DNA of 64,000 nucleotides, from contig NC_092568.1 of the NCBI RefSeq assembly GCF_037975245.1, forward strand, positions 2,542,001-2,606,000. Reading direction: 5' to 3'. Numbering within the stretch: position 1 is the stretch's first letter; each line of letters opens with the position of its first letter. This document shows, in pieces, positions 49,864 to 63,000 of the stretch. Source of the DNA: Apostichopus japonicus. Its lineage: Eukaryota; Echinodermata; Holothuroidea; Aspidochirotida; Stichopodidae. Under the pieces are notes generated by a model. The model was not told the origin of the DNA. It saw only the letters and a program-made list of their open reading frames with translations, and did no database searches. Made by a program: the position numbers and the translations under genes.

Positions 49864-52800
49864 ATGAATGCAGCATCCAATGACACAGGTCTTTGCAGCT
49901 ACGAGGGTAAAAACAGCACCCTTACTCCTCTTTACTATGGTGGAATTCCTCAAAACATTCTTTACAATGTCATCTTCTGGGTGGTGAGTTAATTGTGCCA
50001 GCTTTGTATTTAATCATATCTTGATGATCATATCTGATGTAATAAGCTTTGGAACAAACTTATAATAATATATATAGCTTGCTGCATTAATCTCATCAGT
50101 TTCCAGAAGGGACATATATATATTCTACTGTAGTGCAGGCAATGTAACACTTTGCAGACCATGGATTCAATACCCAGGCATCTTGATGTCTTGTCCCTAA
50201 CTAAGATATGGTTAATTGAATGTATGTAATCTTCACTGCATGGCTGAATCCTCCCTTACACCAAGACGTGGATCACAGAAGGTGGTCTGTGATGGTCTCA
50301 TGGGAGATATTCTTCAAAAAGCTTTACTTTCTTACTACATTTCGGCCTACATATATCTTCTTGCTGATCCATCCTTCAATTGTGATACATTTGGATGGTT
50401 TGCTTAGCTATGTATTTTGAATTTCATCAAAATGCAACGGTTTGTAGAAATGTTATGTTTTTGCTTAAATAAATCATTAAAATATTGTAAAGAAAAGTCA
50501 ATTTTGGCTCGGTTACCATGACGACATGTTCCACTTTATACTGTTGCCAGATGCATTCATGGTATTGCCATAGTTATCTTTTGACATACAATATGCTATG
50601 AGGCTGTTCTCTCAATTTCCAGTAATTTTGTTAAGCGAATACTTTAACCTCAAGATTATCTCTTTAATACCAAACCACCCAGTATTGCAACAAACCAAGA
50701 TTGTAAATAATAACACCAATTGTCAACTCTGCTGACCTAATACATATGTAATGGTTGCTCTTTATTCCCAATTTTCACAACATTTTGTCAACAGGACGGA
50801 CATTCCTTTAAAATAATTTACTGTAAACAGTAAGTTTGATATTGTTTATTAAGTGTTATGCATGATGAAAGTCTAGGGTTTGCACATACTTGAGTGCCCT
50901 TTGTGCCTTGAGTGCCCAATCTGGGTGGATATCTGAACATTATAAATCTTTGTAACTATTGTTATTATTAGTATTACTGTATTTGGTAACATATATTCAG
51001 TTTTGCAATGTTTATAGTATTTATGTGTAAAAAGTTCATTGTCACTGATTCCATAACATCCAAATCATATATCCATTCCAAGAGACACATACTATTTCTT
51101 CTACACAGGTCATTCTGCTTTGGTACTCCTTCTTTCGGAGGGTAGCTGGTGATTATGGTCGGATCGCCCTCGTCTCATACGGCGAACAACGGTAAATTTT
51201 TATTTCTCTTGGATTGCATTGCATGATATAGTGACGTTTTGGCAGCAGTTTATATTGTTTTTTTTTCATACTATGTCTTTATTTGTCTTCAGAAATGAAA
51301 CATGGTGAAAATATATTGTATATGTACAAAACATGTGCATACAAAAATTGTTATTACTTGCAAACTGCAAAGTTCTGTTTACTCATTGTACCTCTTATTT
51401 TAACAGATCAACTATTTATTGGGGAACGTTCCATGTAAAGTTTCTTTAAACTTGATGTAAAACCAAACAAATAACACATTATTGTATATTTTCATATATC
51501 TCTGTATGACATATCTAGATTTACTGTTTGCAACATTTGTTATTTTATAATGTACAACTGACATATAACAATATTAAAATATAAAAAACAAATTTATTTG
51601 TAATGTTGCCCATTTGAGAATAATCAAGTACAAAAGTACTAAATCTGAAAGGAAATAAAATAAAAATAAGAAGCAGCAGTTAAAAATGTCAACAGAACAT
51701 TATTTGTTTTTACAAGCTTGTTGATATCAAGCTGTATACATATCTCTGAATTGGGAATCCTCAGCTCGTATATAGTGTTCCCTCAGATCATATCATTTTA
51801 ATTGTTTTTTTAATTGGATATATTATCCTCTATCATCAGATAAACAAATCATTCACAATTGATCAACTTTGTCAGTAGTTCCTCCCTCCCTCGTAATAAG
51901 ATGATAAACTCCCAGTAACTATTGAAGCTGCATATTGAATCATCAGATGAACTTGAGGAAACCTTCTTTACAGATTTAAGCACAAAATATGCATTAATGC
52001 CCAGGATGATTATGCAAAGAAACCGCATACTCATAACAGCAGCTCGAACAGCGCTCTATGTTTCTCGCCACCGCTCATTGGCAATGGTCGAGAATGCAGA
52101 CATTCCTTATTGAAGCATTTTAAGAGACAGGTGGTGTTTTCATTCGACTGACTGCAGAAACAGCCAAGGGTTCCTCTCTGGATATATATGTGGATGAATT
52201 TTTTTTTTTTTTGGGTGAACTATTTCAATGGTTGATTGCATGGAAATTCTTCAGGGGTTTGGTTATTACTTAGATAAGTATTGATTGGAATATGCCAAGG
52301 GAAGTATATATCTAACTGCCATGAGATGGTGTGCAGATCAAATGACATTGAAAAACATCTGAATGTAATTTGCAGGTTGACTATGGAATATTTAATGTTG
52401 GTAATCAATTTTGATCAGGCATCAACATGAGAAGAGGAACACATTTTTGTGTGCAGAACATAATTTTGCATAAATGTTATATTTATCTTCTTCTTGCATG
52501 CCATTAAAAAATGACCAAAGAAAACAGTATTTACGGGGAATAATTAATCCAGTATTTTGTCGCAGAATGTCAATTTAAAAATGACCAAAGAAAACATATT
52601 AAAGGGAATAATTTATCAAGTATTTCTTTACAAAATGTCATTCACTGGTCAAGTTTGCTATACATGTGAAAGATGTACATACTTTAGCAGTTTTGAACAC
52701 AGAAAACATCTTTTTTTGGAAATGAGACAAAATTCAAAGCTTTTTGCAAACTGCTACTAACAATAGTTTGAACCATTAATTATTCACTGATGTAGAAATG

Positions 52801-55800
52801 ATATCGTAGGTGCAAATTATACCACTTTATCTGGCTTGATGGTACAGTAATTGCTTTTATTTGTATGCAGTTGTTATGTACATGTTGTTGAAGAGCAGGC
52901 CTACACTATTTACAATTAAATCTTCTGTATTGACATGTTCTCTTCCACCTACTTGATGATTCAACCCTCAAATGTTATTAACATTAAAGGACCAATCAGT
53001 TTTTCATTTAAACCATTCTAAAAGTCATATACTGTTTCACAGCAGTGGCCATATATAACAACAGAAGATATTGGAAAGGTAGTAAAATTGGAAACTCATG
53101 GAAAATGCTAACAATTATGACTTCATAGACTTTAATACTGTAGTTAAAGTTCATTTCCATTATTTTATCATAAATGTCACTCTTTTGAGAGGCAGGGAAA
53201 TATTATATAGGTTACTGTTTGTCCGTGTTTTTGTTTGCAAAAAAGGCCAAACTGACATGTAGTTATAATTTTGAAATCAAAGCATCAATGCTGCATTTGC
53301 CTGTGTATGCATGGTTACATGTGTGAAAATTGGTGTACATTCAAATTTATTTCCACAAGTTTGTCATAAATATCACTATGTTGAGAGGCAAGGAAAGATT
53401 TTATATTTTTACTGTTTTTCAGGTATATTTAAAATATTACCAAACTGACATTTTTGCTTTTTTTAAATTGGCTGTGTAGGTGACATGTGTCAACATTGGC
53501 TTACATTCAAATAGCAAATTGTATAGTTAAAATGTGCGCCATGGTTTTTGTTTTATAATTTATTATAGTTTTATAATTTATAATTTATATCAGAAACCAG
53601 CACCATACCTCAGTTGTAATATATATTCCCCTATGTAATAAAATTTAAGAATTGTAATAACCCTAGTGTATTGTTTTATTGTGCCTTTAGTGTTTATTTT
53701 TGTTGTTTTGTACTCTGCTGCGAGATCAACGTGCTGACGTCTGTAATTGGACTGCTTCAGTTCTATACACGCGTATCGGTCCTTATTCTCATTACAGGGT
53801 ACAATCGCTCTCATTTTTATTCTCTACTATTGCTTGGTCTCATGCTGAGTTTGAAATTCATATGACCCATACTCTTAATGACGTTGTTAACGTTTATCAA
53901 GATTAACAAGCAAGCCATTATATAATGATGGTTCTGTTGCTATATCCTCAGAAATGGTTTATAACTCAATATATTATATTTCCACATTTTGGCATTGCAG
54001 TCAGTAATTCTTAAATTGTAAGGGAATTCATACAAAATTAATCAGTAAATCTGCTGTCATATATGCAGGAATGCTTTTGGCATGCTTTTGAAATTGCAAA
54101 TTTGATTATGGTATCTTTATAATTCGCAGTAGCATTAATAAAACAGCTTCACAGAATCACAGATGGTCATCGCAAGTAGAGAGTATAGCATAGTTTTCTA
54201 TAGCAGTATCTCCCACAAATGTAATATTGTATTACAAAAACTAAATGCTCATTCAGTTCTTCCACTAAGTACTTCTTAACTATTTAAGTAGGAGTTGGGA
54301 TGCCATGTCAATTTGCAGGGTTTTAGTGGCAGAGACAGTGACAGAAATGTGGAAGACAGGCATATTTAACAATGATAGTTGAATTTCCATCTAAATACTG
54401 TATGTTGTTATTATTATTTGTTTGCTGATAAAGTAGAACTTTCCATTATCTAAAACCTTTCATTACTCCAGAAAATACATTTGGTAATTCTCAGGTGGTA
54501 TCACGTAAAATTAATGTTTTCCAACACCTGTTTTTTCCTTCTATAAACCTCCTGACTTTTCTGGAAATGTGATATGTTTACATTTCATAGGTGTCACTGC
54601 AAAATTACTCTGCAGTAAAGTGATCGGACATTAAAATGTAAATTTTTTAAAACCATTTTCTTGCTTTAATATCCATGAAAGCTGCCATGCACATCCTCAG
54701 CTTAAGAAAACTTCTAAGCCGCTCTTGTATGGATGGTTCTCCTATTCCTGATTTAAGAATGTTAGTTGACTTCTATGACTACTCTAGCAGTGCTCAATTA
54801 TTTGTACTGCAGAGAAAAACCATTTAAAGGCACTTTATGCTGGTACATACAGTACCATCATGATATTATGTTACTGTCTGGGAGGGGAGGTACAGTCAAG
54901 GGCGGCAGAACCGGGGGGGCACGGGGCACGTGCCCCCCCACTTTTCCTCAGGTTAAAAATGTGCCCTTTTTCTACATAAAAATTGAGGTGTCTCAAGTTA
55001 GTAAGAGTCCAGGGAACCAGAATGAACACTCGGGAAGGGCCGTTTCCAGCCATCTGAGGGGTTTGTAAAACCAAAAATTTTCTTGTACGCTCCACACCAA
55101 CAGATGGTGGCGCTCCGCTCAGATAGTCGTGCATACAACTTTGCAAATCCTGGCTACGCCCCTGACTTTTAATGAATTTCTGTGGGTCAAACTCAAAAGC
55201 TATTTCGAATGGAAAAAATTTGTTTAGATATTGACAAGAAATAAACTCTAATTCGGAAGATTCCTACATTAGCAACTAGCATGATTTCACCTCATTTTGT
55301 CTCAAAAGAAAATTTGTTCCTTGTATCCCAATTTGCACATTGGATATTGCAGTGCTAGTATGCATATTTTCCTTGAGGGGGGGGGGGGGGCGTTGATGGA
55401 GTGATGTGTATACGCAAATAAGATAATACAATAAGAGTTATAAAGGGTACTAAATATAAGGCTGCATCAGTCCAATAGAATTTCTGCAAAGTGCCCTTTG
55501 ATGTCGGTGCCCCCCCAGACTAAAAGTGCTTCCGCCGCCCTTGGGTACAGTAAATAAAGTTTTGAAAATTTTGGAGTGATTATTATTCTGGTCCATGCGT
55601 TTACTATAGTGCATTGCAGATTATGTTTGTAACTACACACAAGATAATGAAATGTGTTGTTGTTCTCTTTGTCTTTTTAATCCCTTCTTTTGCCGTTATT
55701 ACCACAAATAAAACCGACAGCAGCAGGTATTATCTCATTGTATTTACTGTCTGTCTATCATGAGTGTGGACACATTATATTTCTGCCTTATGATTGCAAA

Positions 55801-58800
55801 CTTGCTGTTTTTATTTTTTTTATATTTAAAATATTGTCAACTTTGCCTATCTTATTTGTTGCCAATATTAACTTTACTTATTCTGCTATTTTCCTCTTAA
55901 TTTAATCACAGCAAATATTGTTTTGTTTTTCATTATTCTGACTTTTAGCTAGCTTATGTTTATCATCTGCATCTCTTTCTATACTTCTGTAATCTTTCTG
56001 AATGTGGCATAAATCATCAGTTAGAGCCTTCTGCCTGAAGAACAGTCTGTTTCACATATACAGTATATTAACCAGATTGTTCTTGTCTCTGTGTTTAGTG
56101 GCATGGAAAATTTCAAACCATAAGTTATAATATAAATCTTCCATAATTAGCATATATTACCGAAACACATAAATTTGATAATCCAATAAACCTTAATGAA
56201 ATCTGACTTATCTTATGAAATAAAAAAAAAATTAATACCTGCAACTCTTTCCGTGATAGTCAAATGCATTCGTTCACGAGATGTTGTTGGATTGAAATAA
56301 ACTAGCATCGTTTCTAAGTTTGTCGTGAACAAAATTTCGATGGTACAAGCAAATCATACTTATTGTGGGAATGCCATCCAACCCATTTATCTACTTCAAA
56401 ATTGTTACCATGAAGATAGAATTCTGAGCTTTTGGATCTTATGAAGGCATTCACAATGTTTGTTTCCTACTCATGTTCATTCCATATTCTGAGCACTCTG
56501 TGCATTGATTATTCCCGACAGCCCTTCTCTGATACTTTCTCCTTCTTCTTGAAACACTAATAGACGTTCCATTCATGTGATTCTATAAATATCAGATCTT
56601 CTGTCATTACAAATGAAGGATATATTTTCAAACATGTTCAGAAGAGATTGTGTGTGTGCGCGTATGTATGTGTGTTTGCAGCACATACTTTATCGCTCTC
56701 ACCATTAATCGTAGCATTATGTGTACAGCCTCCAGTCCTGAAAGCTGAACCTCCAAATTGAGTTTTTTTAAGAGTAGGCAACCTCCCTCAGCATCGGGTT
56801 TATAATTCATAAGTATGATCTACCGTGAGACTTGTAGAGAAACTTAACACTCTCATGGATAAATTTGGAGGCAAAATTGATGGAAACATGAATGCATTTA
56901 AATATCAAGGACAGAGAAAATTTGGCAAATGATTCATCATGTGCAATCAAGTAAGTTTTTTTTGTTTATTTGTTTATTTTTCTTCAAAACCATAGTGGAT
57001 ATGAACTTGTCAAACTTTGATGACTAGAATGACACAGACCTGTGTAAGATAACATGCAGAAGAAATGCTATATAGAGAGGTTTAAAGAGAGATAAATTTC
57101 AACGGTTTGTACACAAGTATGTAGTGTCACAAACAAATTTAATCCAACCGTTGATTTGAATTTAAATATAGCTCTCTGTTTCAAATGTGTCAACTTGATG
57201 TAAAACAAAATTAGAATTTGTCACATGTGACATCTAGGTGACAAAATTGACTATAAAAATGTTGCGGTACAATTAAATAAAACGAAAAGCCAACAAATCC
57301 TTGATGATGATTGTTTGGAAGGAACTGGGCCAGCTTGAAGCAATTTGAAGGATTGTTGGTGAACACAGAACCCAACCTGAAGCTAGAAGTGTGTTTTAAG
57401 GTTAACATTTCTTTTTCAATGTTCTTGTTTCTCGGTCATGAAATGCTTTCTTCACTGTTACAATTTCTTCTTGGCAGATTCTTTTGAGTGTGTATGTCAC
57501 ATTAATTTATCTTTTATGAATTACACTATTTTTTATATTTTTTTCCGTAACATTGAATATTTTCTTTCATTGTTAATGATATGGTAATCGGGACGTTCTT
57601 TAATTTTTTTTGTTTCTTTCCACTTAACTCTTTACTATCCTTCTACTGTATGTCTTTACTGTCAATGTGAGACTTAAAGGTCATCCACTCTGCCAGTTAT
57701 ACAAATAATGGTTACTTTTTTCCAGCTCTCTACTGTTCTCATGTTCCCACACACAGAGTTACCATGCAAGTTTAGTCAAAAGGGATGCTTGCTAATTGGA
57801 AGTGTTGTTTTGACTTAAAACCTCCCAGGAGGATTATCCCTGCAATTTATGCAAATTAGGCTCTGCGGTATATACAGCTATAAGTACTTCAAATGGTATA
57901 TATTTACTGCATTCTTCTTTTACCTGTCCCCTGTAGTACACATATATACACACTCTGATCTACCTTAGCCTATAAAAACTGGTAATATTCTTGCAAAGTG
58001 CTCCCAATGAACCTCTTTGGTTCACTGCCCTCTTCCTCCCAAATCAACCATTCAGAAGTTTTTAACTTGAAGAGAGTCATGGGCGCAGTTCATGAATGTT
58101 ACCAGATGTTTGTAGGATAGGTAGATCAGAGTGGATTTGTATGGGAGGCAGGAAAGTATCATCAATGACAAATAATCAAACCAATGAGTTCTTTGGCTTT
58201 CCAGCTCAATAGTTTGGATGTATACACTGAAAGCTTGTCAAAACTATTCAAGATCCATATTGTCATATTGCATCACATTATGTGAAGCACACATTGCATA
58301 ATGTATGACATTATATCATGTGAGCACACTGAACTATTTTTCCCTGAATGCATGCAGGATAACACCTGTAAAGTGAGAACATCCCTTTCATTTTTCTTTC
58401 TTCTTCCTTTCTAATTTTCTGATTTATTCCATTTTATAAAATGTTTTGAAGTGCTCTTTGATGTGTCATGTTTTTCATCTGTAAAAAGTCACTGAACTTT
58501 TGACTGGTACAAGTTAATGAGTGTTTTGCATGCATATTGTGTATTCCATATCTCCTCCCCTATGCTCTCTGTTATTCATCCATGTCATGTTAGATTCTCC
58601 GGTGTGTGTAACTCAATAGCTGAGAAGTTAGAGTCAAGAGGCTCCATCGCCTGCCATAGCCTTGGCCTAATCAAATTTAACATCAATACTCTTCCAATGT
58701 ATCTGTATTAAATTACCCACTTTGATCAAACAAAGATAGAGATGGAAGACATTCCCAAACATATAAAAAGGATTGCAACGCTTTCGTATTAGGTTCTAGA

Positions 58801-60095
58801 GCTGATGACATTTGGTGGGAGTATTTCTTCATTAATTGATCCGAAATACGTTGTATGTTATTGTCGTGTTATTTCGTGTTATTTTCACCATTAGCACTAG
58901 CAACCATTAGAACTAGAAAGACCCTATACTGTACCTCTGCATTCTGCTATAACCTATTCTTCTTTACCTCAAAATCCCATTTAATATTCTCTATTTGTCA
59001 AATATATGTACAGTATATCAATAAACATCTTTTAAAAACTAACAAGTAACTAAACTAAGCTGCTGCTGCTGCATTCAATAGTAGTTACATATCTCACTGA
59101 AGTTTTCCATCTCCTGACCTCTAGTGACTTTTCATAGCACTAGTTGTAATAATAAACCCAGGGAATAATATGATGTTCAAATTCTGTGTAGCAGTTTATG
59201 TTAGATTCTGAAATTGTGTCTCTATAAAATTCTATGGCCCCTGTGTACAGCCTGAACTACTATTTACATCTTTGCAGTTGCATAGCAATGTGCACATATT
59301 GTATAGGATGGTGTGATGAGATTCTGGATAAACTAACTCCCTGAAACCACTTGCACACTTTTGGTTGGAATTAAGCTACTTATTACCTAGCTTACTTGTG
59401 AACCTGTGTAACACTTATTGAATATCAGTCTGTAGTTGATTGCTTCAATTTCAACATACCTGCTTCATCCACTTCTGAATGAAATCAAAAAGAGAAAGAA
59501 ACAGTTATTTATGAAAGTTTTATTGTTTACATCTATCAGTTTGAAACTAACCAGTTGCCAATGTATTTATGAAATATGATTTGCAGTTGAAACTAAAAAG
59601 ATTAAAGATGTGTATGATTGGATCTGTACCATAAACGATTCCAGTTAATCCATTGATTTTATTATAGGTTAGACCTTGTTTGAGGTTGTGTTAATGCTCT
59701 ATGTGTATGCAAAAATGTTAATTGCTGGTAGAGGAGAGTCGAGGGCCGGGGAAGAGGCAGCCAGGAAGGGGACTAGTAAACCCTGCTTTAGTCCCACTTG
59801 CCATGGTTGAGAGTAGTTCCAAAGATATAAGGTTTATGACACAACTCACCCCTTTGTCAGATCTTGAGATGAAAATACATACAAAATATAACGGTAATTT
59901 ATCTTTAACATGTTTGAAGTGTGTATGTTGAATTTATTGTCATAATGTGAGTTTTTGTGACATATTCATGTTTTCCTTATTTTTGTGTTATGATTGTAGA
60001 GCTCTATAGTTTCTGTGTTTCTTTGATTTCTCACAGGGATCTTCTTTCAGAGTCAGCCAATGGTGATGTCACTGCTAAAGACTATAATGTGTATG
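49864..60095 (+). CDS. TMEM63-family channel, first three coding exons (partial)
   Basis: Exons: 49864-49983 (40 codons), 51109-51191 (phase 2 end), 60037-60095 (probable). The start exon opens at an acceptor at 49838-49839, and the ATG is the only one in frame before the hydrophobic segment. The protein begins with an extracellular-type stretch with sequons N6-D-T and N17-S-T. YYGGIPQNILYNVIFWV then joins VILLWYSFFRRVAGDYGRIA. This is the N-terminal pattern of TMEM63A/B/C: a GGIP turn, TM0, then a basic RRVA.DYGR.ALV motif. TMEM63 proteins are osmo- and mechanosensitive cation channels of the OSCA/TMEM63 family, about 800 aa with 11 spans. The third exon (RDLLSESANGDVTAKDYNVY) fits the variable intracellular linker in phase, but it is short and its donor GTATCC is atypical. 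The rest lies beyond the window. Which paralogue cannot be told. Confidence 0.78.
52505..52638. repeat. Direct duplication, about 64 bp x 2
   Basis: AAAATGACCAAAGAAAACA begins both units (about 52508 and 52578). Each continues with GGGAATAATT, a shared AGTATTT word and a shared AGAATGTCA or AAAATGTCA ending. Confidence 0.85.
53150..53452. repeat. Diverged direct duplication, about 110 bp x 2
   Basis: Two segments about 180 bp apart share TCATAAAT, TCACT, TGAGAGGCA and CCAAACTGACAT in the same order (about 53150-53262 and 53330-53452). Confidence 0.7.
54897..55543. mobile_element. hAT-like MITE with perfect 8-bp target-site duplication
   Basis: It is 647 bp. The ends are CAAGGGCGGCAGAA on the left and TTCCGCCGCCCTTG on the right, inverted repeats with one mismatch. 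The flanks carry an identical 8-bp duplication GGTACAGT (54889-54896 and 55544-55551). There is no transposase. Inside, about 55030-55164 is homologous to the right end of the 37962-39213 element, including its terminus (CCTGGCTACGCCCCTG). One element has therefore captured, or been invaded by, part of another. Predicted frames at 54766-55068 and 54871-55146 are by-products. Confidence 0.88.
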
Positions 60096-63000
60096 GTATC
60101 CCTGTTTAATTCTCTGCTACCTTGCATGACTCTGCATTCTTGCATTTTACAGATATCATTCCATTGACCAATATTTAGTTTCCCCCCTCCCCCATTTCAT
60201 TTGCATCTTAACATCACATACTTAATCTTGTGGGTAATATAAAATGTTTTATAACCAACCACTAATAATTTATTTTTTATTTTCTTTCATTAAAAGCACC
60301 TTTCTTCATTGCATTTGTAGCATAGATTACAGGAAATTTGGAAATTAATTCTGCTTAATTTAATCAAATGCTCCAGCAAAATGGATGGTTGTTTACTTGT
60401 TTTGTTTCTTTTAAGTTTCTTGGAAAACACTGCAGAATATAATGGATGACATAAAATTTTCTATTTGAAAAATTGCAGCAGTTTCCCAAACTGTTTTTTT
60501 TTCTTCAAATAAAGCCACATTAAAGAATGCTCACATCTTTGCTTAAACTTTCAGCCCTTTTGATTTAGAAATGCTTGAGAATTGGAAATCATATCCAAAA
60601 AGAAAGACAAAATTTTTAACATTTAAAACAAAATCTGTATATTTGTTTTGACGTTTCATTCTAGTTTCAATCTGAGTAAATTCCAATAATTTCCAGAGAA
60701 TTGTAAATGTTTTCTGGGTTGCTGTGGATGAGTTAATAAATTAACTTCCTATCTGGGAGATGGGAACTGCAATAATGGTACCTATAAGTAAATGGTTGGG
60801 TGAGAGTAAATTATGCATCATGTGAGGTTCCAAAATGGGATCTGATGACATTTGAAACGCGTTTGTTAATCAGCAATAATCCTCTATGCGATACTGAAAA
60901 ATGACGATATCGAAAATGACTTGCATTACACAGACACATATGTGACAAGCCAATGTTTCTGTCCTTTAAGACTTGAGACTATAAGGTTTTGTAACTTGAT
61001 CAAGGAAGATACCATTATAAGCTGGTACATGATAACAAGATGGGGAAGATGGGGGGGGGGGGGGAGGGGTATGAATGTAATCAGTACTTGTAAAATGATA
61101 TTTTGAGAAATATTATGCTAATAATGCTTTATTAGCGGAAGGAGACTATCTGAACCAAAAAGTGCAAAGAACCAATGATACTTGGACCTGTATACCATAC
61201 ATACACCTACCCCATAAATGTACGGTATAAACTCATAATTGAATTGCTTGTACAGTCAGATATACATAGGAACTGATAACAATAGGTGGGATATATTATC
61301 TTTCATTTCTTGATAATGTGGCTCCCCAACCACGAGCAAGATCAATCAACTTGCACTGTTGCATCAGTCCTATCTATAGGTAGTTCTGTGAAACTTCACA
61401 AGCTGTTACTTTAAGCTTTATATCTGTCATGATCGAATCATCAGTGCTACCATGACTTGATTGCTAGTAGTATATATGCACAAGTTAGCTGTATACTGTA
61501 CTGTATGCTTGAAGAGGAGATCAATTAAAATATACATCCAAAATTTCAAGTCAAACATGTGTTTTCTAAAGTCCATTTTTTGTTCGGTCAAACTGAGCAA
61601 TTGAAACCTTGAACTACTGTAGGTCAACCGTCCAGCACCTCTGTATGCAAGTTCACCTGGCGAGATTGTTAATTGTCACACAATCATTTTATAATGATTC
61701 AGAGATCTGTAAACGGTATGGATGACGCACGTTAGGACCGATATGACAACGCACTCCGATAAAGTAGTACCCCGTAGACTAATTGCATACGATGGTGATA
61801 ACACCTGCCCATATATCCTGCATTGATGGGAGTACTAGTGTATTACAACATGTCCGTTATGTACTGACTGCAAACTCTCAAAATTGATCATAACCAAACC
61901 TGCAGAGCTTTTATAGTTGTTGATGGTTTTACCGTGGACATGGACATATAATTACTTCCAGTGGCCATCTGATCAATATCTCGTTAAATTATTAATTAAA
62001 TCCAATTTAATAGTCTTATGTAGTCCCTTAAGGGTTTCATCCAACCCTGAGAAACGAACAATATTAGTCTAAGTACACGTTCAATAACCAACACTGGATG
62101 CAGGGAAACAAATTTCAGTGGCTTATATAGCTGTTACCAGAACTGTAGGCAAGTGGATAATGGGGGAAGAAAGCAGAGAGTTTGGGAATTGATAAGTAAT
62201 GAACAAATAAAAAAACAAAAAAAACACTGCTTCATTTTTCTGTCAGGACTGTTCATGTATTGATAACTATACAATTACTCTGAAGTTTAGTTTGTTTCAT
62301 CAACTTACCTGTCTCCTCATAACATTAGCATTCTCATCTGGATAGAATTGCATCTTGTCCAATATTCCATTTCTAATTGACATCATTTCACCACAATATT
62401 GTGCATTTTCAAACCTTGTAGATAGATATATTTTGTATACGTACTGTCACTAATACACTTGAGTCATCAGCAGCCATCGTTTTTAATGGATTTAATACAA
62501 CTGATTTATATTAAACACACTAGTGACTCTTTTCCTAACTGCATCTTTATTGGGTATTTTATTAAGTTTTGTCCAGTGGTATACAAGCCACAAATATTTG
62601 CATTGAATCTCAAATACCATCATTTAATATAGATGTGAATCTTTAACCAACTTTTCCCCTTTGCAAAGGGTGTTAGGTGTATTATAGAGAGACAGCTGGG
62701 GATGTGAAGACATAAGATAATTCAGAATGGGAAGGAGAAGGGATGGGGAAGGGTTAGATAGAGGGGATCAAGTATAATTCGTAAATAGTTATCCTAATTT
62801 ACTTAAATTTCATTTTTAAAACTCATCCACCAATGAACTATAACTAGAGTTACAACACTGTTGAGTAATTGTACTTCTGTTTATTTTCTCTTTTATTTTA
62901 TGATTAATATTTTTAACAATCAACCTTTTGCCTTTGGTGTAGTTGTAGAATACAAGTTTGGATATTCATGTAAAGTTTGGTAACAATGAATTTGTAAGAT

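Larger units (their letters stand above)
51192..60036. other. 8.8-kb intron of the TMEM63-family gene
   Basis: It is bounded by GTAAAT at 51192 and TCACAG at 60036. It holds direct duplications at 52505-52638 and about 53150-53452, a hAT-like MITE (54897-55543) and a G-run at about 55377-55390. A small GC-rich patch at 59726-59775 has an acceptor-like TAG and a donor-like GTAAAC and could be an unrecognised linker exon, but its phase does not fit between the neighbouring exons. Frames at 51922-52113 and 53700-53906 show no domain. Confidence 0.6.

Noticed and set aside
53700-53906. Frame with slightly higher CpG content in the TMEM63 intron
   Set aside because: It looked like a possible transposon fragment, but no reverse transcriptase, endonuclease or transposase motif is visible.
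59726-59775. GC-rich patch that could be a TMEM63 linker exon
   Set aside because: Acceptor- and donor-like sites exist, but its end phase does not fit the next exon at 60037 in the frame that continues TMEM63.
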